A stretch of 64,000 bases of DNA from Actibacterium sp. (lineage in GTDB: Bacteria > Pseudomonadota > Alphaproteobacteria > Rhodobacterales > Rhodobacteraceae), in NCBI GenBank assembly GCA_016278325.1, contig JADQCB010000014.1:1-64000 (forward strand), written 5' to 3'. The notes beneath the pieces are model-generated. The model saw only the letters and a list, made by a program, of their open reading frames with translations. It was not told the DNA's origin and made no database searches. Each line of letters opens with the position of its first letter. Position 1 is the stretch's first letter. Position numbers and translations under genes: made by a program. Below are positions 17,677 through 26,724 of the stretch, in pieces.

Positions 17677-20600
17677 TTACTCGGCGGCCTGGCGTGACGC
17701 GGTGCCCTGCGTGGACAGGGCCGCCAGCAATTCCTCGCGGCGCTTGGCCGCCTTGCGCTGACTGGCCTCCTTGACCGGACCGAACCCGCGAATCTGCAAG
17801 GGCAGTTCGGCCAGGGCGACGGCAACGTCGCGCCCGGCCTCGCCCGCCGCCAGCACGGTATCCATGTCGGCCTCGTATTGTGCGATCAGGGCCCGCTCCA
17901 TCCTGCGCTCTGCGGATCGGCCGAACGGATCGAACGGCGTGCCGCGAAGCATCTTGAGCCGGGCCAGGATCGCGAACATCCGCAGCATCCAGGGGCCGAA
18001 TTCCCGTTTCACCGGACGCCCGTCATGGCCCTTCTTCGCCAGGATCGGCGGCGCAAGGTGGAAGGTCATCCGGAAATCGCCCTCGAACTGGGCGCGCGCC
18101 TTGGCCTGCGTTTCCAGGTGCAGCCGGGCGACCTCGTACTCGTCCTTGTAGGCCAGAAGCTTGTGATAGCCCTTGGCGATCGCCGCCTTCAGCGTCGGAT
18201 CCGCGGCCCGGTCGACCAGCTTGCGATAGCGTTTCGCCAACCGCCTGCCCTGGTATTTCACCAGATGCTCGGCACGGAAGTCGATCTTCTGCTCCAGCGA
18301 CAGCGGCTTTTGCACCACGCCGTGATCGACCAGTTTCGCCGCCGCCTCGGGGTTCAACGCGGCCCAGCGGCCGATCTCGAAGGCGCGCTTGTTGCCATCG
18401 ACCGCGGCGCCGTTCAGCTCGATCGCATGCACGATCGCCTCCTCGGACAGCGGGATCAGCCCGCGCTGCCAGGCCGCACCGAAGATCATCATGTTGGAAA
18501 AGATGGTGTCGCCCATCAGCGCCTTGGCCAGATCCGAGGCATCGAACATCTGAAGGCGGTCTTGCAGCCGCGCCCGAAGTGCCACTTCCAGCCGTTCCGA
18601 CGGCAGGCGGAACTCGGTGTCGCGGGTGAAGTCACCGGTGATGATCTCGTGGTTGTTGACCACCGCGCCGGTCCGGCCGGTCTTCATCAGCCCCAGCGTC
18701 TTTGCCCCGGCGGTCGTCACCAGGTCGCCGCCGATGACGGCATGAGCCTCGCCCGTGGCGACGCGGATCGCACTGATATCCTCGGGACGATTTGCCAGGC
18801 GGCAGTGAATGTGCACGGCACCGCCCTTTTGCGCCAGGCCCGCCATCTCGATCATGCCGGCCCCCTTGTCATCGAGATGCGCCGCCATTGCCAGGATCGC
18901 ACCGACGGTGACCACCCCGGTGCCGCCGACGCCGGTGATCACCACGTTATGGGTGCCCTCGATCGCCGGCAGATCGGGGGGCGGAAGATGGCCGATATCT
19001 ATCTCGGCGGTCGCCTCCTTGCGGATCGTCGCGCCCTGAAGCGTCACGAATGAGGGGCAGAACCCCTTGAGGCAGGAGAAATCCTTGTTGCACGACGACT
19101 GGTCGATGGCACGCTTGCGACCCAGCTCGGTCTCTTCGGGGACGATCGAGACGCAATTGGACTGCACCCCGCAATCGCCACATCCCTCGCAGACATCGGT
19201 GTTGATGAACACGCGCTTGTCCGGGTCGGGAAAGGTGCCGCGCTTGCGCCGGCGACGCTTTTCGGCGGCACAGGTCTGAACATAAACAATGACGGATACG
19301 CCTTTGACCTTGCTGAACCTTTCCTGGACCTCTTCCAGTTCGTCGCGGGTGTGGATCGTGATGCCCTTGGGCATCGCGTCAAGGTTGACCTCTTCCTTCG
19401 GATCATAGACCAGCGCCACCTCGCGCGCGCCCATCGCCTGCACCTCGCGCAGGATCTGTTCGGGCTTCAGCCCGCCTTCCAGCGGCTGGCCGCCGGTCAT
19501 CGCCACGGCATCGTTGTAGAGGATCTTGTAGGTGATGGTGGTGCCGGCCACGATCGCCGCGCGGATCGCCTGCACCCCGGAATGTTCATAGGTGCCGTCG
19601 CCGAGATTCTGGAACACATGCGCGCGATTGGAAAACTGCGACTCGCCCACCCAGTTGGCGCCTTCGCCGCCCATCTGGGTGAAACCCACCGTTTCGCGGT
19701 CCATCCATTGCACCATGTAATGGCAGCCGATCCCGGCATAGGCCCGCTCGCCCGCGGGCAGCTTGGTCGAACTGTTGTGCGGGCAGCCCGAACAGAAATA
19801 GGGCAGCCGCGCCGCGATATCCTCGGCGTTATCGGCTTTCGTCGCCTCGTCAAGCAGTTGCAGACCGGACGTCACGCCGTCGCTGGCACGGCCTTCCTCG
19901 ATCAGGATCTCGCCCAGCTTCTGCGCGATCATGATCGGATCCAGCGCATAGCGCGTCGGGAACAACTCCAGCCGGCGGCCGTTTTCCCAGTTGTCGCCCT
20001 TGTGCCAGCCATAGACGCGCCGGCCATGCCGGTCGTCGAAGATCGCTTCCTTGACCTGCACCTCGATCAGCTTGCGCTTTTCTTCCACGACGACGATCAG
20101 CTCCAGCCCCTCGGCCCATTCGTGAAAGCTTTCCATGTCCAGCGGCCAGGGCTGGCCGACCTTGTATGTGGTCAGGCCCAGCCGTTCGGCCTCGGCCGCG
20201 TCGATGCCCAGAAGTTCCAGGGCGTGGGTCAGGTCCAGCCAGTTCTTGCCGGCCGCGACAAAGCCGATCCGGGCCCCCGGCCGGCCCCAGACCCGGCGGT
20301 CGATCCTGTTGGCCCGCGCAAATGCCTCGGCGGCGAAACGCTTGTGGTCGATCATCCGCGCTTCCTGCGCCAGCGGCGTGTCGACCAGACGGATGTTGAG
20401 CCCGCCCTCGGGCATCGGGAAATCGGGCGTGACGAACTGCATCCGGTCGGGCCTGCCATCGACGACGGCCGTCGCCTCGATCGTGTCCTTCATCGTCTTG
20501 AGCCCGACCCAGACGCCGGCGAACCGCGACAGGGCCCAGCCATACAGGCCGTAATCGAGGATTTCCTGCACCCCGGCGGGCGAGACGACGGGCATGTAGG

Positions 20601-21096
20601 CATCCACCATCGCCCAATCGGACTGGTGCAGGGTGGTCGAGCTTTCGCCGGTATGGTCGTCGCCCATCGCCATCAGCACCCCGCCATTGGGCGAGGACCC
20701 CGCCATGTTGGCGTGGCGCATCACGTCGCCGGACCGATCGACCCCGGGCCCCTTGCCATACCAAAGCGCAAAGACGCCGTCATATTTCCCCTCGCCGCGC
20801 AGCTCGGCCTGCTGGCTGCCCCAGATCGCCGTTGCCGCGAGATCCTCGTTCAGCCCCGGCTGGAAGGTCACCCCGGCAGCGTCGAGATCGCTTTTCGCGC
20901 GGGTCATCTGCATGTCCACCGCGCCCAGCGGCGATCCGCGGTAGCCGGTGACGTAGCCCGCCGTGTGCAACCCTGCCGCCCGGTCCCGGGCCGACTGCAT
21001 CAGCGTCAGGCGCACCAGCGCCTGCGTGCCGTTCAGCAGCACCGGCGATTTTGTCAGATCGAACCGGTCGTGAAGGGTGATATCCTGCCTGCTCAT
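17677..21096 (-). CDS. Indolepyruvate ferredoxin oxidoreductase, fused alpha-beta
   Basis: The 1139-residue enzyme carries the thiamine diphosphate-binding alpha part and the beta (gamma-type) part of 2-ketoacid:ferredoxin oxidoreductases in one chain. GIGCHYMVQWMDRETVGF with MGGEGANW downstream is the TPP region. CEGCGDCGVQSNCVS near residues 630-650 is an Fe-S cluster site. GVGGTGVVTVGAILAMAA is the nucleotide-binding start of the beta part. It oxidatively decarboxylates aryl pyruvates to the acyl-CoA, passing electrons to ferredoxin. AAGGAGA precedes the ATG at 21096. A LysR regulator is divergent, with 152 AT-richer bases between them. Confidence 0.92.
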   Translation of the reverse strand: MSRQDITLHDRFDLTKSPVLLNGTQALVRLTLMQSARDRAAGLHTAGYVTGYRGSPLGAVDMQMTRAKSDLDAAGVTFQPGLNEDLAATAIWGSQQAELRGEGKYDGVFALWYGKGPGVDRSGDVMRHANMAGSSPNGGVLMAMGDDHTGESSTTLHQSDWAMVDAYMPVVSPAGVQEILDYGLYGWALSRFAGVWVGLKTMKDTIEATAVVDGRPDRMQFVTPDFPMPEGGLNIRLVDTPLAQEARMIDHKRFAAEAFARANRIDRRVWGRPGARIGFVAAGKNWLDLTHALELLGIDAAEAERLGLTTYKVGQPWPLDMESFHEWAEGLELIVVVEEKRKLIEVQVKEAIFDDRHGRRVYGWHKGDNWENGRRLELFPTRYALDPIMIAQKLGEILIEEGRASDGVTSGLQLLDEATKADNAEDIAARLPYFCSGCPHNSSTKLPAGERAYAGIGCHYMVQWMDRETVGFTQMGGEGANWVGESQFSNRAHVFQNLGDGTYEHSGVQAIRAAIVAGTTITYKILYNDAVAMTGGQPLEGGLKPEQILREVQAMGAREVALVYDPKEEVNLDAMPKGITIHTRDELEEVQERFSKVKGVSVIVYVQTCAAEKRRRRKRGTFPDPDKRVFINTDVCEGCGDCGVQSNCVSIVPEETELGRKRAIDQSSCNKDFSCLKGFCPSFVTLQGATIRKEATAEIDIGHLPPPDLPAIEGTHNVVITGVGGTGVVTVGAILAMAAHLDDKGAGMIEMAGLAQKGGAVHIHCRLANRPEDISAIRVATGEAHAVIGGDLVTTAGAKTLGLMKTGRTGAVVNNHEIITGDFTRDTEFRLPSERLEVALRARLQDRLQMFDASDLAKALMGDTIFSNMMIFGAAWQRGLIPLSEEAIVHAIELNGAAVDGNKRAFEIGRWAALNPEAAAKLVDHGVVQKPLSLEQKIDFRAEHLVKYQGRRLAKRYRKLVDRAADPTLKAAIAKGYHKLLAYKDEYEVARLHLETQAKARAQFEGDFRMTFHLAPPILAKKGHDGRPVKREFGPWMLRMFAILARLKMLRGTPFDPFGRSAERRMERALIAQYEADMDTVLAAGEAGRDVAVALAELPLQIRGFGPVKEASQRKAAKRREELLAALSTQGTASRQAAE

Positions 21097-21248
21097 CGCG
21101 CATCTCCTTGAGGAAAGAAGCATGGCACCATGATAGGTCAAAACATATGACCTACAAAATCAATTTTCAAAAAGACTTCGTTTGCAAATCTCCGGTCGGA
21201 CCGGATAGGTATCTTACGCCTGACGCATAGCGGCCATAAGAGAATTGC
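21097..21248. promoter_or_regulatory. Divergent LysR-type control region
   Basis: The 152 bases between the divergently transcribed oxidoreductase and lysR genes are the expected operator and promoter region for a LysR-type regulator. They are clearly more AT-rich than their surroundings, with runs such as AAAATCAATTTTCAAAAAG (21156-21174). Individual promoter boxes and a T-N11-A site cannot be placed with confidence. Confidence 0.45.
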
Positions 21249-22163
21249 ATGATGGACTGGGACAAGCTCAGAATCTTCCACGCGGTCGCCGATGCCGGCA
21301 GCCTGACCCATGCCGGGGACACGCTGCACCTGTCGCAATCGGCCGTATCGCGGCAGATCCGGGCGCTGGAAGAGAGCCTGAACACGAATCTCTTTCACCG
21401 CCATGCGCGGGGGCTGATTCTGACCGAGCAGGGGGAATTGCTGTTCGACGCGACCTCGGCCATGGTCAAGCGGCTGGACACCGCCGCCGCACGCATCCGC
21501 GACAGCGAGGAAGAGGTCTTTGGCGAATTGCGGGTGACCACGACCACCGGGTTCGGCACGCTGTGGCTGGCTCCGCGCCTGCCCAAGCTCTACGAGAAGT
21601 ATCCCGAACTGAACATCGACCTGATGCTCGAGGAGCGGGTGCTGGACCTGCCGATGCGCGAGGCGGACGTGGCCATCCGCATGAAGGAACCAAGCCAGGC
21701 CGACCTGATCCGCAAACGGTTGATGGTCGTGCGCATGCGTCTTTACGCATCCGAGGAATACCTCAACGGCCGCGGCATCCCGCAGGTTCCGGCCGAGCTG
21801 AGCAATCACCGGCTGGTGTGCCAGGGCACCAGCTCGGCGCAGGTTGCCGCGGGCGCAGCATTGGTGCAGCAACTGTTGATGAACGACATCCCGTCACGGT
21901 TGACCGTGAACAACTATTTCGGCGTGCTGCAGGCGGTTCTGAACAATCTCGGCATCGGTGTTCTGCCCGACTACCTGACCGAGGATTTCCCGCATCTGGT
22001 CCGCGTTCTGCCCGATCTGGAAAGCACCGAAGTGCCCGCCTTTCTGGCCTATCCCGAGGAGTTGCGCCATTCCAAGCGCATCGCCGCGTTCCGCGATTTC
22101 GTCACCGAGGAAATCATCGAGCACCGCAAGCGGATCAAGGAACTCAACGCAGAGGCGAACTGA
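21249..22163 (+). CDS. LysR-family transcriptional regulator
   Basis: The 304-residue protein has the LysR winged helix-turn-helix at residues about 4-62 (FHAVADAGSLTHAGDTLHLS, then SAVSRQIRALEE) and a periplasmic-binding-like effector domain from about residue 92. Its position, divergent from the indolepyruvate oxidoreductase gene, suggests that it controls that gene and possibly itself. The inducer is unknown. Two adjacent ATG codons offer starts; the first was taken. Confidence 0.9.
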   Translation: MMDWDKLRIFHAVADAGSLTHAGDTLHLSQSAVSRQIRALEESLNTNLFHRHARGLILTEQGELLFDATSAMVKRLDTAAARIRDSEEEVFGELRVTTTTGFGTLWLAPRLPKLYEKYPELNIDLMLEERVLDLPMREADVAIRMKEPSQADLIRKRLMVVRMRLYASEEYLNGRGIPQVPAELSNHRLVCQGTSSAQVAAGAALVQQLLMNDIPSRLTVNNYFGVLQAVLNNLGIGVLPDYLTEDFPHLVRVLPDLESTEVPAFLAYPEELRHSKRIAAFRDFVTEEIIEHRKRIKELNAEAN

Positions 22164-22246
22164 GCCATTCCGGCAACGCATATCGGCAATGTCGCGAATG
22201 CAGCATTTTTTCCTTGAACGGTTCGCACGCTGCACATAATTCGTGC

Positions 22247-22323
22247 ATTGAAGACGGCAGCGATGCTGTCGCTCTTTACCTCCCTGTTGGACTAAGGCCG
22301 AGCATTGTCTCGGCCTTTTTTTT
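22247..22323 (+). ncRNA. Candidate small RNA with CCUCC motif and own terminator
   Basis: Between lysR and purL lies a compact RNA-gene-like unit. A possible promoter (TTGAAC at 22214-22219, CATAAT at 22235-22240, spacer short at 15 bases) would start transcription near 22247. The transcript of about 77 bases would contain a small hairpin (AGCGA/TCGCT, 22259-22273), an unpaired CTTTACCTCCCTGTTGG stretch (22272-22290) and a strong intrinsic terminator. The CCUCC segment could pair with ribosome sites of target mRNAs, as in several alphaproteobacterial small RNAs. It might instead be only the terminator of lysR. Confidence 0.5.
22294..22323 (+). terminator. Intrinsic terminator upstream of purL
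   Basis: AAGGCCGAG (22294-22302) and CTCGGCC (22309-22315) form a stem around a CATTGT loop, followed by eight T residues. This is the clearest Rho-independent terminator in the window. Confidence 0.88.
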
Positions 22324-22427
22324 GTGCTTTTAACGCGCCCGCCCGCGCGGGGTCGCCCTGCCCCCTTTCCCAAGGGGGCGCCATGCAATAAGACCGGGGC
22401 AACCGCGCCAAGGGGATGACCGCCAAC

Positions 22428-24587
22428 ATGCAAGAGCCACAGATCACCGAGGACCTGATCGCCGCGCACGGGCTGAAACCCGAAGAATATGCCGAAATCA
22501 TTCGCCTGTTGAACCGTGAGCCGAGCTTTACCGAACTGGGCATCTTCTCGGCGATGTGGAACGAGCATTGTTCCTATAAGTCCTCCCGCAAATGGCTGCG
22601 CACCCTGCCCACCAGCGGCCTGCAGGTGATCTGCGGCCCCGGCGAAAATGCCGGCGTGGTGGATATCGGCGACGGCCAGGCCGTGGTGTTCAAGATGGAA
22701 AGCCACAACCACCCGTCCTATATCGAACCCTACCAGGGCGCGGCGACCGGGGTGGGTGGCATCCTGCGCGACGTGTTCACCATGGGCGCACGCCCCATCG
22801 CCGCGATGAATTCGCTGTCCTTCGGGTCGCTCGATCATCCCCGGACGCGGCAGCTGGTCCATGGCGTGGTCGAGGGGATCGGCGGCTATGGCAATTGCTT
22901 CGGCGTGCCCACCGTGGGGGGCGAGCTGCGCTTTCACCCCGCCTATGATGGCAACTGCCTGGTAAACGCTTTCGCCGCGGGCCTGGCCGATGCCGACAGC
23001 ATCTTCTATTCCGCCGCTTCCGGGGTCGGAATGCCGGTGGTCTACCTGGGCGCAAAGACCGGGCGCGACGGGGTTGGCGGCGCCACCATGGCCAGCGCCG
23101 AGTTCGACGACACGATCGAGGAAAAGCGCCCCACCGTGCAGGTGGGCGATCCGTTCACCGAAAAGCGGCTGATGGAGGCGACGCTGGAGCTGATGGCCAC
23201 CGGCGCCGTGATCTCGATCCAGGACATGGGCGCGGCGGGGCTGACCTGCTCGGCGGTCGAGATGGGCGACAAGGGCAACCTGGGCGTCGAGCTGGATCTC
23301 GATTCGGTGCCGGTGCGCGAAGAGAACATGACCGCCTACGAGATGATGCTGTCCGAAAGCCAGGAACGCATGCTCATGGTGCTGCGCCCCGAGAAAGAGG
23401 CGGCCGCCAAGGCGGTCTTCGCGAAATGGGATCTGGATTTCGCCATTGTCGGCCACACGATCGACGAGGACCGCTTCGTGGTGAGACATTGCGGCGCGGT
23501 AAAGGCCGACCTGCCGCTCAAGGCGCTGTCGGGCACAGCCCCGGAATACGACCGCCCGTGGCAGGAAACGCCCGCCGCCGATCCGATGGCCGACGTGCCG
23601 GGGATCGACCCGATCGACGGGCTGCGCGCCTTGCTGTCCTCGCCCAATTACGCCTCGAAGGCATGGGTTTACGAACAATATGACAGCCAGGTCATGGCCG
23701 ACACGGTGCGTCTGCCGGGCCAGGGCGCGGGGATTGTGCGGGTGCACGGAACCGGCAAGGCGCTGGCCTTCACCTCGGATGTGACGCCGCGCTATGTGCG
23801 CGCCAATCCGGTCGAAGGCGGCAAGCAGGCCGTGGCCGAGGCGTTCCGCAATCTCTGCGCAGTGGGGGCCAGGCCGCTGGCCGCCACCGACAACCTGAAT
23901 TTCGGCAACCCCGAGAAGCCCGAGATCATGGGCCAGCTGGTCGGCGCGATCAGGGGCATCGGCGCGGCCTGCACGGCGCTGGACATGCCGATCGTGTCGG
24001 GTAATGTCTCGCTCTACAATGAAACCGACGGGCGGGCGATCCTGCCCACGCCGACCATCGGCGCGGTCGGCCTGCTTGCGCATCTGGATGAAATCATCGC
24101 CGCCGCGCCCGAAGCCGGCCAGCTTGCCCTGCTGATCGGCGAAAGCCACGGCCATCTGGGCCAGTCGGCGCTGCTTTACGAGGTTTTCAACCGCGAAGAC
24201 GGCGATGCCCCGCCGGTCGATCTAGGGGCCGAGCGGCGCAATGGCGAATTCATCCGCGACAACCGCGCCCTCATCGCGGCCTGCACCGACCTGAGCGATG
24301 GCGGCCTGGCGCTGGCCGCCTTCGAGATGGCCGCGGCCGGGGGCATCGGCGTCCAGCTTGACACGGACGATACGCCGATCCTGTTCGGCGAGGATCAGGC
24401 GCGCTATCTGATCGCGTGCAGTTTCGACCAGGCCGAGGCGCTGATGGTCGCGGCCGGCCAGGCCGACGTGCCAATCGCCGCGGTCGGCCGGTTCGGCGGC
24501 GACATTGTGCAATTCGGCACGGCGCAGGCCCCGCTGGCCGAGCTTGCCACGCTCTATCGAACCGCGCTCGCCACCGCGCTCGACTGA
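22428..24587 (+). CDS. purL: Phosphoribosylformylglycinamidine synthase PurL
   Basis: The 719-residue small-type PurL catalyses the ATP-dependent amidation of FGAR to FGAM in purine synthesis, working with PurQ and PurS. The active-site region [15 protein letters not shown] near the N-terminus and [19 protein letters not shown] are characteristic. The ATG at 22428 gives the usual N-terminus ([16 protein letters not shown]). Another ATG 12 bases upstream lies immediately after AAGGGG, too close for a normal ribosome site. bolA and grxD follow on the same strand. Confidence 0.95.
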   Translation: MQEPQITEDLIAAHGLKPEEYAEIIRLLNREPSFTELGIFSAMWNEHCSYKSSRKWLRTLPTSGLQVICGPGENAGVVDIGDGQAVVFKMESHNHPSYIEPYQGAATGVGGILRDVFTMGARPIAAMNSLSFGSLDHPRTRQLVHGVVEGIGGYGNCFGVPTVGGELRFHPAYDGNCLVNAFAAGLADADSIFYSAASGVGMPVVYLGAKTGRDGVGGATMASAEFDDTIEEKRPTVQVGDPFTEKRLMEATLELMATGAVISIQDMGAAGLTCSAVEMGDKGNLGVELDLDSVPVREENMTAYEMMLSESQERMLMVLRPEKEAAAKAVFAKWDLDFAIVGHTIDEDRFVVRHCGAVKADLPLKALSGTAPEYDRPWQETPAADPMADVPGIDPIDGLRALLSSPNYASKAWVYEQYDSQVMADTVRLPGQGAGIVRVHGTGKALAFTSDVTPRYVRANPVEGGKQAVAEAFRNLCAVGARPLAATDNLNFGNPEKPEIMGQLVGAIRGIGAACTALDMPIVSGNVSLYNETDGRAILPTPTIGAVGLLAHLDEIIAAAPEAGQLALLIGESHGHLGQSALLYEVFNREDGDAPPVDLGAERRNGEFIRDNRALIAACTDLSDGGLALAAFEMAAAGGIGVQLDTDDTPILFGEDQARYLIACSFDQAEALMVAAGQADVPIAAVGRFGGDIVQFGTAQAPLAELATLYRTALATALD

Positions 24588-24651
24588 CGCGGCGGCCTTG
24601 CAGCGCAGGCGGGCGCGCTCTATCTGTCGCAAGACAAGCAAGGAGACACCG

Positions 24652-24894
24652 ATGGCCATCGAAGCGCAGGAAATCGAGGATCTGATCCGCAACGCTTTCC
24701 CGCAAGCGAAGATCACCATTACCGACCTGGCCGGTGACGGGAACCACTGGGCCGCCGAGGTGATCGACGAATCCTTTCGCGGCAAGAACCGGGTGCAGCA
24801 GCAACGCGCCGTCTATGCGGCGCTGAAGGACAAGATGGCGGGAAGCAACGGTGCGCTTCATGCCCTTGCGCTGACGACGAAGGCGCCCGAGTGA
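24652..24894 (+). CDS. bolA: BolA/IbaG-family protein
   Basis: The 80-residue protein begins MAIEAQEIEDLIRNAFPQAK and has the KH-like BolA fold signature with GKNRVQQQRAVYAALKD near the C-terminus. BolA proteins partner with CGFS-type monothiol glutaredoxins to handle 2Fe-2S clusters and iron signals, and that partner (grxD) is encoded just downstream. AAGGAGA lies before the ATG, 64 bases after purL. The stop overlaps alternative ATG codons that open the next frame. Confidence 0.92.
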   Translation: MAIEAQEIEDLIRNAFPQAKITITDLAGDGNHWAAEVIDESFRGKNRVQQQRAVYAALKDKMAGSNGALHALALTTKAPE

Positions 24895-24897
24895 TGT

Positions 24898-25179
24898 ATG
24901 CAAGGCTCGCCGGATCCGGTCCAGATCATCACGCGCCATCCCGAGGCGCTGTTGCTTTTGCTGCCCTTCATCGTGATTTTCCTGTGGGCAGCGCGCCAGG
25001 AAACCCTGCGCTGGTGGCGTCACGGTCCCTCCGGGAACCAGCGCGCCCGTTTTCCGATCAACAAGGAGGCGCCAAGTTACCAACCGCCGCCGTCCGAGCC
25101 GCCCGCGTTGACCGCACCCGTTGACATGGCGCCCTGGCCGGCCGAAGACACCAACATGCCTAACAGAGAAGGTCCCGAC
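24898..25179 (+). CDS. Membrane-segment coding region in frame with grxD
   Basis: From an ATG at 24898 the frame runs 94 codons into grxD without a stop. The predicted segment has one hydrophobic helix ([20 protein letters not shown]) followed by a Pro-rich linker. Codon use, with G or C in most third positions, looks genuine. Two readings are possible: a membrane-tethered glutaredoxin of 214 residues, or a separate small membrane-protein gene whose stop codon was lost by an indel. A TAA occurs at 25161-25163 in a neighbouring frame, as the second reading would need. grxD probably also uses its own start. Confidence 0.5.
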
Positions 25180-25542
25180 ATGACCGACGCGAAGACCCGG
25201 ATCGAAGAAACCATCAACGCCAATGACGTGGTGCTTTACATGAAAGGCACGAAGGAAATGCCGCAATGTGGCTTTTCCAGCCGCGTCGCCGGCGTTCTGA
25301 ACTTCATGGGCGTCGAATATTCCGATGTGAACGTGCTTGCCGATGATGCCATCCGTCAGGGGATCAAGGATTTCTCCGACTGGCCGACGATTCCGCAGCT
25401 TTATGTAAAGGGCGAATTCGTGGGTGGCTGCGACATCATCACCGAGATGACCTTGTCGGGCGAGCTGGATCAGCTTTTCGAAAAGCAGGGCGTGGCCTAT
25501 GACAAGGCCGCGGCCGAGAAGATCCGCGAAGCCAACGCCTGA
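25180..25542 (+). CDS. grxD: Monothiol glutaredoxin (Grx4 family)
   Basis: The 120-residue protein begins [20 protein letters not shown] and has the active site CGFS ([12 protein letters not shown]), followed by [19 protein letters not shown], which binds glutathione. It carries a bridging 2Fe-2S cluster and works with BolA. The ATG at 25180 gives the normal family length. The same frame is open back to an ATG at 24898, four bases after the bolA stop, which would add a 94-residue N-terminal part with one membrane helix (see the separate entry). Confidence 0.93.
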   Translation: MTDAKTRIEETINANDVVLYMKGTKEMPQCGFSSRVAGVLNFMGVEYSDVNVLADDAIRQGIKDFSDWPTIPQLYVKGEFVGGCDIITEMTLSGELDQLFEKQGVAYDKAAAEKIREANA

Positions 25543-25591
25543 CCCGCGGCGCAGGAACGCCGCCCGGGACAAGACGTAACGACGCCCTCAC

Positions 25592-25612
25592 GCCGGGCCG
25601 AACCGGCCCGGC
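25592..25612. terminator. GC hairpin between convergent grxD and zapA
   Basis: GCCGGGCC and GGCCCGGC form a perfect 8-base-pair stem with a 5-base loop, in the 80 bases between the two convergent genes. There is no T tract, so it could serve either direction only as a weak or factor-assisted terminator. Confidence 0.45.
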
Positions 25613-25622
25613 CTTGCCATGC

Positions 25623-26018
25623 TCAGCCGCTGGTCTTGTCTTCGACCGCGTCGGCCAGCGCCTCGGCCCGGGCCGCGATTTCGGCCATGCTGTCGGTCAC
25701 CGAGTCGGGGATCACCGGAACCTCGACCCGTTCGGGGGCAGGCTGCGGCCGGGCCTTCAGGGTTTCCAGCTCGTTTTCCTTCTGGCCCAACGCTTCTTGC
25801 GCGTCGCGCAGCTTTTCCTCCAGCCCCGCGGTCTTGTCAGCCAGCATCAGCCCCGCCATCAACAGCATCCGCGCCTCGGGCAGGCGGCCGATCTGGCCGA
25901 CCAGGGCCGAGGCTTCGGTATCGAGCAACCGCGCGGCCGTGTGCAGATAGCTCTCTTCGCCCTCCTGGCAGGCCACCTCGAAGCTGCGGCCGCCGATCGT
26001 GATCTGAACCTCAGGCAT
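25623..26018 (-). CDS. zapA: Cell division protein ZapA
   Basis: The 131-residue protein begins MPEVQITIGGRSFEVACQEG, the ZapA N-terminal domain, followed by a long helix (LEEKLRDAQEALGQKENELE) for coiled-coil dimerisation and an acidic tail. ZapA binds FtsZ and bundles its filaments. GGGGAGAG precedes the ATG. It overlaps the end of the upstream coiled-coil gene by 8 bases. Confidence 0.88.
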   Translation of the reverse strand: MPEVQITIGGRSFEVACQEGEESYLHTAARLLDTEASALVGQIGRLPEARMLLMAGLMLADKTAGLEEKLRDAQEALGQKENELETLKARPQPAPERVEVPVIPDSVTDSMAEIAARAEALADAVEDKTSG

Positions 26019-26511
26019 TGCTGCTCTCCCCTGCAAGCGGCGCAAGTTCGCCGATCAGCGCGTCCAGTTCGCCCCGGTCGGTGTCGCGCAGGGTGCGCAG
26101 CGCCTCCAGCTCGGCCTGCATCGACTTGTTGACGAGATGCGCATCGCCCAGGCCTTTGGCATTGGCCGCGCGCAGGGCAGCATTATTGTCGCGCAGTTCG
26201 GCATTGACGCGGCGCAACCGGGCGATCTGGCCCTCGGCCTCTTCGGCGCGGGCGGTCCGGCGTTCCAGCCGGGCTTCGAGCTTGCGGATATGCCCTTCCT
26301 GCTTTTCGCGGATCGCCCGGACCCGTTCCTCCAGTTGGGCGTTGGCGGATTTTTCGGCTTCCAGCGCCTCTTTCAACCGCTCCAGCGCCTCTGGGTCGGG
26401 ATCTGCGGTCGCCTGGTCGTCGTCGGGCGCGGCGATCAGCGCCTCGACCCCACGCCCGATCCGCTCCAGCGCGGCGTTGATCCGGCCCTCAAGTTCGGTG
26501 ATGTCGCTCAT
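26011..26511 (-). CDS. Coiled-coil protein coupled to zapA
   Basis: The 166-residue protein is almost entirely heptad-rich helix from about residue 45 (LERLKEALEAEKSANAQLEE onward), with an acidic N-terminal part. It has no signal peptide, membrane segment or catalytic motif. Overlap with zapA suggests translational coupling and a shared role, possibly in division. Genes of this shape sit before zapA in other Rhodobacterales, but I know of no defined function. Confidence 0.8.
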   Translation of the reverse strand: MSDITELEGRINAALERIGRGVEALIAAPDDDQATADPDPEALERLKEALEAEKSANAQLEERVRAIREKQEGHIRKLEARLERRTARAEEAEGQIARLRRVNAELRDNNAALRAANAKGLGDAHLVNKSMQAELEALRTLRDTDRGELDALIGELAPLAGESSNA

Positions 26512-26724
26512 CTGGCCTGTCCCTGGTCCTGTCCGTCCTTGATCCGAAACGCAGCATGACCCCGTGCGAATCGGGGCCGGCCTTGCCTTGCCCGAGTTTA
26601 CCGAATGGAATCGCGAAATGCCTCCCCTTTTCCGGCCAAAGGCTTACCCGGCGCGCTTGAACTTGGCCGCAACGCTGCTATCACCCTCGCAACCGTCATG
26701 CCCGCATCTGGAAGGATTGCCCAA

